Numbered from the stretch's first letter, positions 7,677 through 15,697 are shown. The stretch is DNA of 15,836 nucleotides from DATCDR01 sp036510575 (GCA_036510575.1 DATCDR010000196.1:1-15836), one strand, 5' to 3'. The notes: generated by a model not told the origin, from the letters alone. Translations and numbers: made by a program.

Positions 7677-8714
7677 ATGAACGGAGCAGGGGGAGTGGTG
7701 CATGACGCCGGTGGCGACATCGACATAGTTGCGGACGGTACCTCGCCTGGCTCAGACACGCTTGCTCGTATCCGTCGCGCCGTTGCAAGTGTCGTCGTCG
7801 GCAACGAGGAGGCCCTCGATCAGCTGCTGATCGCGTTGCTTTGTCGAGGCCATGTGCTCGTCGAGGACGTGCCAGGGGTCGGAAAGACGCTGTTGGCACG
7901 TTCGCTCGCCAGTGTGCTTGGCTGCGCGTTCGCTCGCATTCAACTCACGCCCGACGTGCTTCCTTCTGACATAACCGGCTCCAACGTCTTTAACCAACGA
8001 AACGCCGAGTTCGAATTCCGACCTGGGCCGATCTTCACCCAGGTTCTGCTCGCCGACGAGATCAACCGCGCAACACCGCGAAGTCAGTCCGCCCTACTCG
8101 AGGCGATGGAAGAGCGTCAGGTGACTTCCGATGGCGTCACGCACCGTCTCGAGGAGCCCTTTTTCCTGCTCGCGACACAGAATCCGATCGAGCTTGAAGG
8201 AACGTTCCCCCTTCCAGAAGCACAACTCGACCGATTCCTCCTCCGGGTCACCCTCGGCTACCCGAGCGAGGAGGAGGAGTTCGAGATTCTCCGGCGGTTC
8301 GAGCACGACGCCGACTCGAGCCTCGCGCCCGTCACGGATGCGTCCGAGCTGCTCGCTCTGCAGCACCGACGCGCGTCGGTTCTCGTCAGTGACGACGTCC
8401 GTGCCTATCTCGTAGCTGTGGCTCGCGAGACCAGGGCAGACCCCCGCCTTCGACTCGGCGCGAGCCCGCGGGCCACGCTCGCGTTGCACAAAGCGTCCCA
8501 GGCGCGGGCGCTTTTGCACGGCCGTGACTTCGTCCTCCCCGATGACATCAAAGCGCTCGCGGTGCCGGTCCTCGCACATCGGCTGATCCTCGACCCTGGC
8601 GCGCGCCTGCGGGGGATCTCGACCGAGGAGATCCTCCTTGAGATCGTCGAACGCCTTGCAGTCCCAGTCGAGGACGAGTCACGCGATGCGACAGCGCTTT
8701 CGGGACGAGGGTGA
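7677..8714 (+). CDS. MoxR-family AAA+ ATPase
   Basis: This 345-residue AAA+ ATPase is of the MoxR type, thought to act as a chaperone that matures or inserts partner proteins encoded next to it. Walker A is VPGVGKT with Lys70, and Walker B is LLADEINRA with Asp127 and Glu128. Family signatures LTPDVLPSDITGS, SALLEAMEERQVT, FFLLATQNPIELEGTFPLPEAQLDRFLL (sensor 1 and beyond) and GASPRATLAL are all present. The first 30 or so residues are acidic, glycine-rich and not conserved, so the start could also be one of the GTG codons just after the ATG at 7677. A good ribosome site is not visible. It begins 46 bases after the dehydratase and overlaps the next gene by 4 bases, making it the first gene of a three-gene operon. 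Confidence 0.95.
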   Translation: MNGAGGVVHDAGGDIDIVADGTSPGSDTLARIRRAVASVVVGNEEALDQLLIALLCRGHVLVEDVPGVGKTLLARSLASVLGCAFARIQLTPDVLPSDITGSNVFNQRNAEFEFRPGPIFTQVLLADEINRATPRSQSALLEAMEERQVTSDGVTHRLEEPFFLLATQNPIELEGTFPLPEAQLDRFLLRVTLGYPSEEEEFEILRRFEHDADSSLAPVTDASELLALQHRRASVLVSDDVRAYLVAVARETRADPRLRLGASPRATLALHKASQARALLHGRDFVLPDDIKALAVPVLAHRLILDPGARLRGISTEEILLEIVERLAVPVEDESRDATALSGRG

Positions 8715-9949
8715 GGCGACTCGCCCGGCTCCATGACGAGATCGGAGGCGCCTACTTCTGGTTGGCGCTGGCGGTGGTTGGCTGGTTGGTCAGATCCGTA
8801 CCGCTCGCTCTTGTCGGTACACTCGGCGCTCTCAGCGCCGCAGCGCTCTACTTCTGGGCGCGGCTGAGTCTCACCGGTGTGAGCTACCGGCGGCGACTCG
8901 AGCGGTCGCGGGCGATGTGTGACGAACGCATCACCCTCGAGATCGAGATCGTGAACGACAAGTTGCTCCCGCTCTCGTGGCTCCACATCGAAGACGAGGT
9001 TCCCTCGCTGTTGAGCTTCGAAGGAGGGACGGTTCTTTCGAACACCGGCTTTGTCGACACCTTGGTCCACCTCGTGCCGATGCTTCCCTATCAGCGGATA
9101 CGGAGTCGACTCACCATCGTTGCCACACACCGGGGCGAGTTCATTTTCGGTCCCGCAAAGCTCTCCTCTGGTGACCCAGTCGGCCTACGCCAGCGATCGG
9201 CACTCGCCGAGGACCTCGCGCGCCTGCTCGTCTATCCGAAAGTCTTTCCACTCGCCCCTGCCGAGATCATGTCCAAGGCGTTGCTCGGTGATCTGCGGTC
9301 GCGCCGCGAGATCCTGCACGATCCGAGTCGCACAGCAGGTGTGCGGGAGTACCGGGTGGGCGATCCGCTCCGATTCGTCGACTGGCGGGCGACCGCGCGC
9401 AGTACCGCGATCCTGGTCAGGGAGTTCGAGCCGTCGGTGACACCTCGTGTCGCGGTCTTTCTCGACTGCAGTGATCCGACGCTCGGTCTGGCCAGTGTCG
9501 ACTCGCCCGGGTTGGAGTTCGCGATATCGATCGCGGCCTCGGTTGTCTCGGATCTCTGTGCGCGAAAAGTCGCCGTCGGCCTCTTCTCCTCTGGCACCGT
9601 GGCCGCAAGCCCGATCGCTGTTCCACTCAGTACCTCGCCTGCTGCGCTGCCGGCGATGCTCGAGGCACTTGCCAGGGCGAGACCTGCTGGCGGCGGCCGA
9701 TTCGCGCAGGTGCTGAGCGTCGTCGGCGACACGTTGCAGCGCCAAACGAGTGTCGTCGCGATCGGCGTGAACTACTCCGAGTCGGCGATCGCCGCGATTG
9801 GCGAGCTTCGCCGGCGTAACTCGGTGATTGGAATCTGGGTCGCGACCGAGGGTGCGACGCCACCACCGGCGGAACTTTTCGACGTGCTCCTCCAGGCGAG
9901 GTTTGCGAGTGACTGGCAGCAACGACAGGTCCTGGAACTCTCTCGATAG
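8711..9949 (+). CDS. DUF58 domain membrane-associated protein
   Basis: This 412-residue partner of MoxR has two N-terminal membrane segments (about residues 14-30 and 32-50) followed by a beta-rich region. The DUF58 hallmark GVREYRVGDPLRFVDW starts at residue 210. The C-terminal part, beginning VAVFLDCSDPT, resembles a von Willebrand A-like fold with an incomplete metal-site motif. MoxR plus DUF58 pairs are common, and are proposed to assemble or regulate envelope or secreted complexes. The GTG start at 8711 overlaps the moxR stop in GTGA, so it is translationally coupled. An ATG nearby at 8733 is out of frame. Its end overlaps the next gene by 41 bases. Confidence 0.93.
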   Translation: MRRLARLHDEIGGAYFWLALAVVGWLVRSVPLALVGTLGALSAAALYFWARLSLTGVSYRRRLERSRAMCDERITLEIEIVNDKLLPLSWLHIEDEVPSLLSFEGGTVLSNTGFVDTLVHLVPMLPYQRIRSRLTIVATHRGEFIFGPAKLSSGDPVGLRQRSALAEDLARLLVYPKVFPLAPAEIMSKALLGDLRSRREILHDPSRTAGVREYRVGDPLRFVDWRATARSTAILVREFEPSVTPRVAVFLDCSDPTLGLASVDSPGLEFAISIAASVVSDLCARKVAVGLFSSGTVAASPIAVPLSTSPAALPAMLEALARARPAGGGRFAQVLSVVGDTLQRQTSVVAIGVNYSESAIAAIGELRRRNSVIGIWVATEGATPPPAELFDVLLQARFASDWQQRQVLELSR

Positions 9950-11387
9950 GGTCGTCGCCCCTGCACTTGCCGCCTCGATCGAGGCGGCGTGGGTGTCGAT
10001 CTGGATCGCCGCGCTCTGGCGCACCCCTGATGGGCAACGCGTCGACGTGCCCTTCCTCACGCTGGCGATCACGGCGACTGCTGCGATTGGGCTCACGAGC
10101 TACGCGGGCGTCTTGGTCGGGAGCGATCGGCTTCGAAGGCTGCTCCGGGTCGCCGTTGGGCTTGTAGTCGGGGCGATCGCAGCGGGCGTACTCGGCGTCG
10201 TCTACCTGCACGGCACGTTCTTGGCGTTCGGCTTCCACCCCTGGACCGTGCCCTCCGGGGCGGCGAGCTCTGACGCAGCTGCTTGCTGGTTCGCAGCCGC
10301 GATAGCTGTCGCTCGTGGCAGCTGGCTCGGCTCGGGCGAGCTCGGTCGTCGGCAGGTGGTGAACTCGCTCGTCGTGGCGACGATCGCGTTCGTCGTGTTC
10401 TTCTTCGCGGCGGTGATACATCGCGGCGAGGCGGCCTTCTCAGGCGAGGTTCGAGCTGCAGAGGTGCTGCTGCTCGTCAGCTTTCCCTGCGCGATCGCAC
10501 TCCTCGCGGTGGTAAGTGAGCGCGAGCTCGAGCGGAGTTCGCTTCGTGAGCGGCTGTCGCGGCCGAGTGTCGCCTGGCTCGGTGCCGTGCTTGTTCCAAT
10601 GGCAGGGGTTGGCGCGATAGCCCTCGGCGTCGCGCTCAGCGTGCGGCCGCTGATTCCGCTTGTAGCGGATGGCGTTCGAGCCGTCGCGCTCTTCGTAGTC
10701 GACGTGCTCGATCACGTGCTCAGCTGGCTCGCCTCACTGGTCCATCTCTCCGCGCACGTGCCAAAACACGTCGTTTCCGGGTCAGGCGGCGGGAGCAGGT
10801 TCCACGAGGTGCCAGGCAAGACGCCGGTGTGGATCACCGTTGTAGCGGTCGTCCTCGCCGTGGTGCTTGCCGTAGCGCTCGTTACGCTCGTGTTCCGAGC
10901 GGTCCGACAGTTTCTCCGACAGCGCCGCCCGCAGCGAGCCCAGCCGGCACTGGTCCAAGAGGAGGAACGGGACTCGCTCTTTAGCTGGTCGCATCTGCTC
11001 GATCAGCTACTCGCCGTGCTGCGAAGGTGGCGAGGAGGAAGGGCCGCTAGTGATCTTGACGCGGCTAGCGAACTCCTCGCAGATCTCGCAAGTGGCGAGG
11101 ATCTGCCGTCAGTTCGGAGCTCCTACCGCCGGGTTCTTCAGGCAGCTCGAAGCACCGGACATCCTCGTCGTGCCTTTGAGACGCCACTCGAGCTCGATTC
11201 TCGGCTCGCGCCGCTAACTAACGACGTGGCATCTCGCGCGCTCTCGAGTCTCACGAATCTGTATGACGTCGTCCGATATGGCGGACATCTCGAAACGAGT
11301 GACGAGGTCGCGAGCGCTGGTGCCGATGCGGATATGTTTGTCGCCGCGCTGCACCTATCGGGTGATGACGACCTTGTAGGCAATTAG
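9909..11387 (+). CDS. Multispanning membrane protein with C-terminal DUF4129-like domain
   Basis: This protein of about 492 residues has roughly eight or nine hydrophobic segments, among them VVAPALAASIEAAWVSIWIAALW near the start, VAVGLVVGAIAAGVLGVVYL, LVVATIAFVVFFFAAVI and ITVVAVVLAVVLAVALVTLVF. A cytoplasmic-type tail follows. The tail carries the DUF4129 pattern: a YRRVLQAA helix, FETPLELDSRLAPL, then LTNLYDVVRYGG. In the usual MoxR/DUF58 operon the third protein has a transglutaminase-like core between its membrane segments and DUF4129. I see no Cys-His-Asp transglutaminase core here. The start is the GTG at 9909, inside the DUF58 gene, with GGCGAGG ending 7 bases upstream; no better start follows before the first membrane helix. 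A small 5-bp hairpin (11407-11420) follows the stop. Confidence 0.85.
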   Translation: MTGSNDRSWNSLDRVVAPALAASIEAAWVSIWIAALWRTPDGQRVDVPFLTLAITATAAIGLTSYAGVLVGSDRLRRLLRVAVGLVVGAIAAGVLGVVYLHGTFLAFGFHPWTVPSGAASSDAAACWFAAAIAVARGSWLGSGELGRRQVVNSLVVATIAFVVFFFAAVIHRGEAAFSGEVRAAEVLLLVSFPCAIALLAVVSERELERSSLRERLSRPSVAWLGAVLVPMAGVGAIALGVALSVRPLIPLVADGVRAVALFVVDVLDHVLSWLASLVHLSAHVPKHVVSGSGGGSRFHEVPGKTPVWITVVAVVLAVVLAVALVTLVFRAVRQFLRQRRPQRAQPALVQEEERDSLFSWSHLLDQLLAVLRRWRGGRAASDLDAASELLADLASGEDLPSVRSSYRRVLQAARSTGHPRRAFETPLELDSRLAPLTNDVASRALSSLTNLYDVVRYGGHLETSDEVASAGADADMFVAALHLSGDDDLVGN

Positions 11388-11574
11388 CTCAGGCGGCCGA
11401 GGGATCCTCGGTAAACCGAGCAGATAGGACGCTCAGATGAACCGGCAGTAGATCGCATCTCGCGTGCCGCTGCCCGACGGCGATTGGCCGTGACTTTCAA
11501 ATGTTTGTGGACCTGAGCGGCGACCTCATCGGAGTCGGCCCTTCCGGGGGAGTCCAAACTCCAGAGATAAACCA

Positions 11575-11629
11575 ACCGCGGTAGTCGTGATGACCTGAGC
11601 ACAGTCTTGGATATCGCAACTACCGCGGT
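11575..11629. repeat. 11-bp inverted repeat built on ACCGCGGT palindromes
   Basis: ACCGCGGTAGT at 11575-11585 is matched by ACTACCGCGGT at 11619-11629, a perfect 11-bp stem around a 33-base loop. The outer 8 bases of each arm, ACCGCGGT, are themselves palindromic. It lies between the convergent membrane-protein and Rieske genes. It could be a bidirectional terminator structure, a pair of protein-binding sites or a small repeat element. No T-tract is present. Confidence 0.5.
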
Positions 11630-11675
11630 CCGGCGGTGGGTCTCCTCTTCGGGTGACCTTCACCTAAGAACGCGC

Positions 11676-13031
11676 TTAGCCCTCGCTCGGTACCGCATCC
11701 ATCAGCTTCGAAGCGTCCAGCTCAGCTGGGGCCTCGTCCGAAAGCAGCTTCGCGTTGAACCCGGCTGCAAGCTCCTCGATTACCTCAGGAGGAAGCGTCG
11801 AGGCTTTTGGCATGATCACGCGTCCCGGCGCAGCCGAGCGCTGCTGGATGTTCGTCATGGCGAAGGGCTCTTTCGGCTCGGTCCCAGCGGCAAGCGCCTT
11901 GGCCATCTGCAGGAGGCGTTCGCGCATGAAGATGATCTGAACGTCGGAAGCGACGAGGTGCTCGCGGGTCCGGTCTTGGACCGGTCCCCACTGGTCTTCG
12001 ATCATCATCAGGTCCTGGGTTGGAAACGGGATCACCCCGGAGTAGTTGAAGTGGCGCTGGATTATCGGGTTGTAGCGGTAGTCGTTGTCCTTGTTCTCCT
12101 GAGAGCGGTAGGTGCCCGGCTCGTGGAGCGGGAAGACGTAACCGCCATGGGTGTACTCCCACAGCTCCTCATCACTAAAGCCATCTGGGTCGTAGCGGAC
12201 CCGGAAGTGGGTCTCATGCTCGTCGTCGATCGGAACTCGGATGTTCATCGCCTGCACATTGGGCCCGGTCGCCGTCTTGTGCCCTGCACTGGAGAAGCAG
12301 GGGAGGATGAAGTGGTTCGCATTGACGCCCATCTGGCCATCGTCTACTGATACCGAGCTTGCAAACAACACGCCCTGCTCTGTGTTCGCCATCGCCACGG
12401 TCTTTGCGAGTTCAGAGCTCGGACCGCTCCGCCAGGTCGCTGCCATCAACGGCGATGGCGGACCAAGTGTCGAGTGGATGAACTGCACATGGCTCCCGTC
12501 CATGTCACCCTCCTGGGCCTGGAGCCAGTTGCAGTCGATCTCGTACTTGGTTACGTAAACATTCTCCTTGTCGAGGGCACATGCTGGGAACTCCGGAAAG
12601 GGGGGCTGCTGCTCCGGCGGGCCCATGTATACCCAGACCATTCTGGCGGCTTCGTGTGTCGGGTAGGCGATGGTCTTGATGCGGTTCTTGACAACCTCGC
12701 CATTTTCGATGTTGGGCATCTCGGTGCACTGACCTGTGCGGTCGTACTTCCAGCCGTGATACAGACAGCGAATGCCGCCCTCTTCGTTGCGTGCGTAGTA
12801 CATCGGCGCGCCGCGGTGCTCGCAGTATGCGCTAATGACACCGGGGCTACCGGCGGAGTCTCGAAATGCGATGAGCTTTTCGCCCATAATCGTCACTCGG
12901 ACGGGGTGGGAGTTCTTCGCGGGGATCTCCTCTGAGAGCACTGCTGGTAGCCAGAATCGCCGGAGCAGCTCGCCCATCGGCGTGCCTCGATCGGTCTTTG
13001 TGATCAGCTCATTGTCTTCCTTGGTTAACAT
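11676..13031 (-). CDS. Rieske-type aromatic ring-hydroxylating oxygenase, alpha subunit
   Basis: This 451-residue oxygenase component has a complete Rieske [2Fe-2S] motif: Cys70 and His72 (YCEHRGAP), then Cys89 and His92 (CLYHGWKYD). The mononuclear iron site is in EGDMDGSHVQFIH, with Asp178, His181 and His186. It resembles phthalate 4,5-dioxygenase and related oxygenases that act on carboxylated aromatics or do O-demethylation. The substrate is not readable. Length is normal and both metal centres look intact. The ATG at 13031 is preceded by a strong GGAGGGG. No reductase or ferredoxin gene is next to it, so its electron donor must lie elsewhere. It is transcribed toward the membrane-protein operon and stands alone on this strand. 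Confidence 0.94.
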   Translation of the reverse strand: MLTKEDNELITKTDRGTPMGELLRRFWLPAVLSEEIPAKNSHPVRVTIMGEKLIAFRDSAGSPGVISAYCEHRGAPMYYARNEEGGIRCLYHGWKYDRTGQCTEMPNIENGEVVKNRIKTIAYPTHEAARMVWVYMGPPEQQPPFPEFPACALDKENVYVTKYEIDCNWLQAQEGDMDGSHVQFIHSTLGPPSPLMAATWRSGPSSELAKTVAMANTEQGVLFASSVSVDDGQMGVNANHFILPCFSSAGHKTATGPNVQAMNIRVPIDDEHETHFRVRYDPDGFSDEELWEYTHGGYVFPLHEPGTYRSQENKDNDYRYNPIIQRHFNYSGVIPFPTQDLMMIEDQWGPVQDRTREHLVASDVQIIFMRERLLQMAKALAAGTEPKEPFAMTNIQQRSAAPGRVIMPKASTLPPEVIEELAAGFNAKLLSDEAPAELDASKLMDAVPSEG

Positions 13032-13040
13032 TTCCCCTCC

Positions 13041-13554
13041 AACTCATCGGGCGACCAACTGCGATTTCTCTGTCAGCGAGGATAGTGACCGGCTCGACGG
13101 CGGGCACATCGTCGGTGCCGGACTGCGGTCGCTGTCGCTGATAGTTTGCTGGCTCAAGTTCACCCGCGTAAGCGACCCGGCGCGGCTGGGCATGGCGTAG
13201 TCGCAGGCAGCCCGGGGCTCAAGTCCTGCTCGAGTGGTTCGCGGGACATGGGACATTGGCTACTTCGCGGGACATGGGGCGTCAATTGTGGTGGATGATC
13301 TGAGAGCCAGGCTTCCCCGTCTGCCCCACACTCTGCGGCAATCCTGGCGTCGCCCCTTCTGCTCACGGATGGCGCTCGAATGAGCTCAATGGTCGGCGGT
13401 TCTGCTGCCGAGGCGCGTCGCATGATCCGCGACCTCGAATTTGATATCTGCAACGCCGGGTGCAGGCCATTAGAGGATCGCGTGCTTTGGGGTCCGTAAC
13501 GACGTCGCGACTTTGCTTGGGTGGCCGACAGCGGAGAGCCTTCTGGTCCGAAGC
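13041..13554. other. Spacer without a convincing gene
   Basis: About 510 bases between the Rieske gene and the hairpin at 13555 contain no ORF resembling a known family. A 39-codon plus-strand ORF at 13379-13498 (begins MSSMVGGSAAEARRM) reads more like protein than its surroundings and could be a gene remnant, but it has no upstream ribosome site I trust. The stretch also holds the 15-bp direct repeat at 13238-13278. The Rieske promoter should be in the first part, but no clear -35/-10 pair was found. Confidence 0.5.
13238..13278. repeat. 15-bp direct repeat, two copies 26 bases apart
   Basis: TTCGCGGGACATGGG occurs at 13238-13252 and again at 13264-13278, start to start 26 bases. On the minus strand this reads as CCCATGTCCCGCGAA twice. 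Short tandem sites of this kind are seen at transposase-binding ends of insertion sequences and at some operators. No transposase ORF is attached, so if it is an IS end it is a solo remnant. Confidence 0.6.
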
Positions 13555-13594
13555 GCCGGTAAGGGACGCTCCTCGCGGAACGTCCCTTACCGGC
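13555..13594 (-). terminator. 14-bp perfect hairpin downstream of the solute-binding protein gene
   Basis: GCCGGTAAGGGACG at 13555-13568 pairs perfectly with CGTCCCTTACCGGC at 13581-13594 around a 12-base loop. It begins 24 bases past the stop codon of the minus-strand solute-binding gene, the right place for a transcription terminator or mRNA 3'-end stabiliser. There is no T-run after it on the minus strand, so it is not a textbook intrinsic terminator. Confidence 0.65.
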
Positions 13595-13617
13595 TATCGA
13601 CTTCTCAGATTCGAGGA

Positions 13618-14898
13618 CTACCCGTTTGGGTACTTGATTAATGCCGCCGCGACGTTGATGTTGCGGTGGGAGATCGGAACGATCTGGTCGTTCTGGACGA
13701 TTAGGTAGTTGAGCGACACCGCGTGGATCCGCGGGTAACCCGGAACCGGGCCTTTGGACGCGAAGTCGACCGGTGCGAAGAACCCGGTTGCAAGGTTCAC
13801 CTTCGGGATCGCCTTCTCGAAGTTGGAGGGCGTGAAGGAGATGTGATTCGCCGCCATGTACTTCGCAACGATCACGAACGCCGCAGCTGACTCATAGCAC
13901 GGCCACTCTGAGTTCCCGAGGGGAATGTCGCTCGGCTCGTACTGCTGCATCAAGTTGTAGAACTGCTTCTCTTGTGCAGTGTGCCCCCCGCCGTCGGTGA
14001 CCTGTGCGAGCTCCTGGGCGGTCTGGTCGATGTAGAGACCATTCGCAAGTGGGCCGAGCGCTGCGATCGTCGCTGGCGAGAAGGTCGGACCGATACCGGC
14101 GATCTTGAGAGTCTGGCCCGACTGGCTTGCCGCCGTTACTACAGCGACAGAGGCCGTCCCAGCAGTTTCGTCTGCGATGCAGGTGCCACCCTCACTCTCG
14201 ATCGTCGCCACAGCCGGAGCGAAGTCGGTCGCAGTCGCCGATACGAGAACCGCTGGGACGACCTTGCCTCCTGCCCACTTGGTGCCGGCGTTGGTCGCGT
14301 TGACAGCTTGCACCTCAGTCGCGGTGCCAGAGGTCGCGAGGACGCCGACCGTCTTGCAGTGGCCTTGTTGGACGAGCATCGCCCCGAGCCCGGCGTCGAA
14401 GATCACGCCAGGAACGAGCAGCGGATAGGAGTCTGAGCTCGTGCTGTCGACCTGGGACGCCGGGAAGTTCCCGAAGTCCGCGATGTGCGACGGTGCCACG
14501 ATCGGCAAGATGTTGGTGTCGTAGTCGTTGAAGCTGCCTACGAGCGCCATCACGTGGTTACTGACCGCTTGTTGCGCGCACGTCGTCGCCTGGTTCGGGC
14601 TCGAGGAGATGAGCGAGCCCGCATAGCACTCGGTCACGTTGATCTTGTGGCCGGCAACACCACCGTGCGCGTTGACGTAGTTGAAGTACGCCTGCAAACC
14701 ACCTGAGTCGTCCCAAACCCCCGGGATGGACTGCAGGTTGATCTGCTCGACGTTGATCGTCGACTTACTCGCCGGACTCGCCGCGTTCGCGACGTGGGAC
14801 GCGAACACAGCCGTCGGTAATACCGCCGCGAGCAGCGTGAGGCCCGCGAGTAGCAGGCCCACCCCCGTCATCTTCGTTCCGTGCCTAGTCATTTCCAT
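13618..14898 (-). CDS. Branched-chain amino acid-type ABC transporter substrate-binding protein
   Basis: This 426-residue periplasmic-binding-protein type 1 (Leu/Ile/Val receptor-like) protein has a Sec signal peptide. Basic residues (MEMTRHGTK) are followed by a hydrophobic core (about residues 12-33) and likely cleavage near residue 33 or 39. The mature part starts with INVEQINLQSIPG and contains GGLQAYFNYVNAHGGVAGHKI, typical of the family's first lobe (substrate name replaced by local variants), then VMALVGSFNDYDTNILPI. No lipobox cysteine is present, which is unusual for a Gram-positive receptor. The ATG at 14898 has GGGGGAGC about 6 bases upstream; an ATG at 14892 is an alternative. It has its own promoter and a strong hairpin after the stop. 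No permease or ATPase genes are adjacent, so it looks like a single-gene unit. The true ligand is unknown; the family also binds aromatic and amide compounds. Confidence 0.9.
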   Translation of the reverse strand: MEMTRHGTKMTGVGLLLAGLTLLAAVLPTAVFASHVANAASPASKSTINVEQINLQSIPGVWDDSGGLQAYFNYVNAHGGVAGHKINVTECYAGSLISSSPNQATTCAQQAVSNHVMALVGSFNDYDTNILPIVAPSHIADFGNFPASQVDSTSSDSYPLLVPGVIFDAGLGAMLVQQGHCKTVGVLATSGTATEVQAVNATNAGTKWAGGKVVPAVLVSATATDFAPAVATIESEGGTCIADETAGTASVAVVTAASQSGQTLKIAGIGPTFSPATIAALGPLANGLYIDQTAQELAQVTDGGGHTAQEKQFYNLMQQYEPSDIPLGNSEWPCYESAAAFVIVAKYMAANHISFTPSNFEKAIPKVNLATGFFAPVDFASKGPVPGYPRIHAVSLNYLIVQNDQIVPISHRNINVAAALIKYPNG

Positions 14899-14938
14899 TA
14901 CCAGCTCCCCCTTCAGTAATAGTTACATATAAATGACA

Positions 14939-14944
14939 ATTATA
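14939..14944 (-). promoter_or_regulatory. Consensus -10 box (TATAAT) for the solute-binding protein gene
   Basis: On the minus strand the bases read TATAAT, a perfect sigma-70/HrdB-type -10 hexamer. It lies in the most AT-rich stretch of the window and would give a leader of about 34 bases before the ATG at 14898. The upstream region reads TTGCTGCGACAAG, so no good -35 is found at 16-18 bases (TGCGAC at 16 is the nearest candidate). Confidence 0.6.
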
Positions 14945-15547
14945 GCTTCTTAGCGGTCTTGTCGCAGCAATTTGTAATAATGATATTGAAACCGTAGTAG
15001 TTGTCGGACGTTCGCCCCGGCCACAGGAGCGACTGCTCGCAGCGATTGCTACGGAGAGCAAGTGCGCGGGCTCGACGATGAACAAGCCTGCAACGCCGGC
15101 GTCTTTGTCCCACCGCTCCTCCTTGTGATCGGCTCGACCGGTCGCGACTTCACCGGTCCAAGCGGTCGCGACCTCGGTCGCGGACGATCGATCGAGACGG
15201 TTTCGCCTACCGGTTTGGATCCCGCCTTCGCGCTGAGTGTCTCTGCGCCGACGGGGACTGGTTCGCCCTCGTCTCCCAAGTGGTGACAACTGGGCACGTT
15301 GTCATTCAATTTCAAGTACGGGGTGTCCAAATGCCACCTTCGTCTGCAGTGACGGCCGCATGAAACATTTTCGGACACGCTGGAACCCGGCAGGCATCCG
15401 TTGAGGGCGCTCCGAGCGTACGGGGGCTGGTCAGGAGGTCGGGGTGTAGAGTGCCGGAGCGGGTGTCAACCTCAGTCCGCGAGTCGCCACTCGAGACCCC
15501 GGTAGCTTCGACCAATTTGGTATGGGGCGCGGGTGGGGGTCCGAGCG
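14945..15547. other. Long divergent spacer with repeats, no convincing gene
   Basis: About 600 bases lie between two divergently oriented solute-binding protein genes. The first part, to about 15000, is AT-rich and belongs to the minus-strand promoter. Frames open on both strands but give Arg/Ser/Pro-rich peptides without family resemblance. One minus-strand frame (15378-15049) contains the orderly peptide LDTPYLKLNDNVPS and might be a decayed gene, which I cannot support further. Three copies of a CGGTCGCG repeat sit at 15139-15183. Confidence 0.5.
15139..15183. repeat. Three CGGTCGCG repeats at 24- and 12-base spacing
   Basis: CGGTCGCGAC occurs at 15139-15148 and 15163-15172, and the shortened CGGTCGCGG at 15175-15183. 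Start-to-start distances are 24 and 12 bases. Such regularly spaced repeats in a divergent spacer could be a regulator-binding array. Because TCGCGA is self-complementary, chance in high-GC DNA is also possible. Confidence 0.4.
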
Positions 15548-15697
15548 ATGGAAATTCTGCCGCGCAATACGTCGTCGGACGGTCAGCACATCGTTAGCTT
15601 CCGCGCCGGTGCAGTGGATCTCGAATCGACCGAACGTCTTGATCGCGAGTTTGCCGAGCGCAAGAGAATCTCGCGGCCGGGAGTATTGGGGAATTAA
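15548..15697 (+). CDS. Candidate small protein (49 residues) coupled to the downstream lipoprotein gene
   Basis: An ATG at 15548 opens a 49-codon frame, MEILPRNTSSDG...SRPGVLGN. Its TAA at 15695-15697 overlaps the ATG of the next gene (TAATG), a common coupling arrangement. A G-rich tract (GGGGG at 15535-15539) lies 8 bases upstream and could serve as the ribosome site. The peptide is charged, especially in LESTERLDREFAERKR, which could be a helix. It has no signal or membrane segment and I recognise no family. It could be a leader peptide controlling the lipoprotein gene, a real small protein or a chance ORF. Confidence 0.35.
   Translation: MEILPRNTSSDGQHIVSFRAGAVDLESTERLDREFAERKRISRPGVLGN

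Noticed and set aside
11607..12350. Plus-strand ORF of 247 codons opposite the Rieske gene
   Set aside because: The minus frame carries intact Rieske and iron-site motifs; the plus frame has no family signature and is a high-GC shadow.
15049..15378. Minus-strand ORF of 109 codons in the right spacer
   Set aside because: Part of it (LDTPYLKLNDNVPS) looks protein-like, but the rest is Pro/Arg/Ser-rich and no family or ribosome site could be supported; kept only as a note on the spacer.
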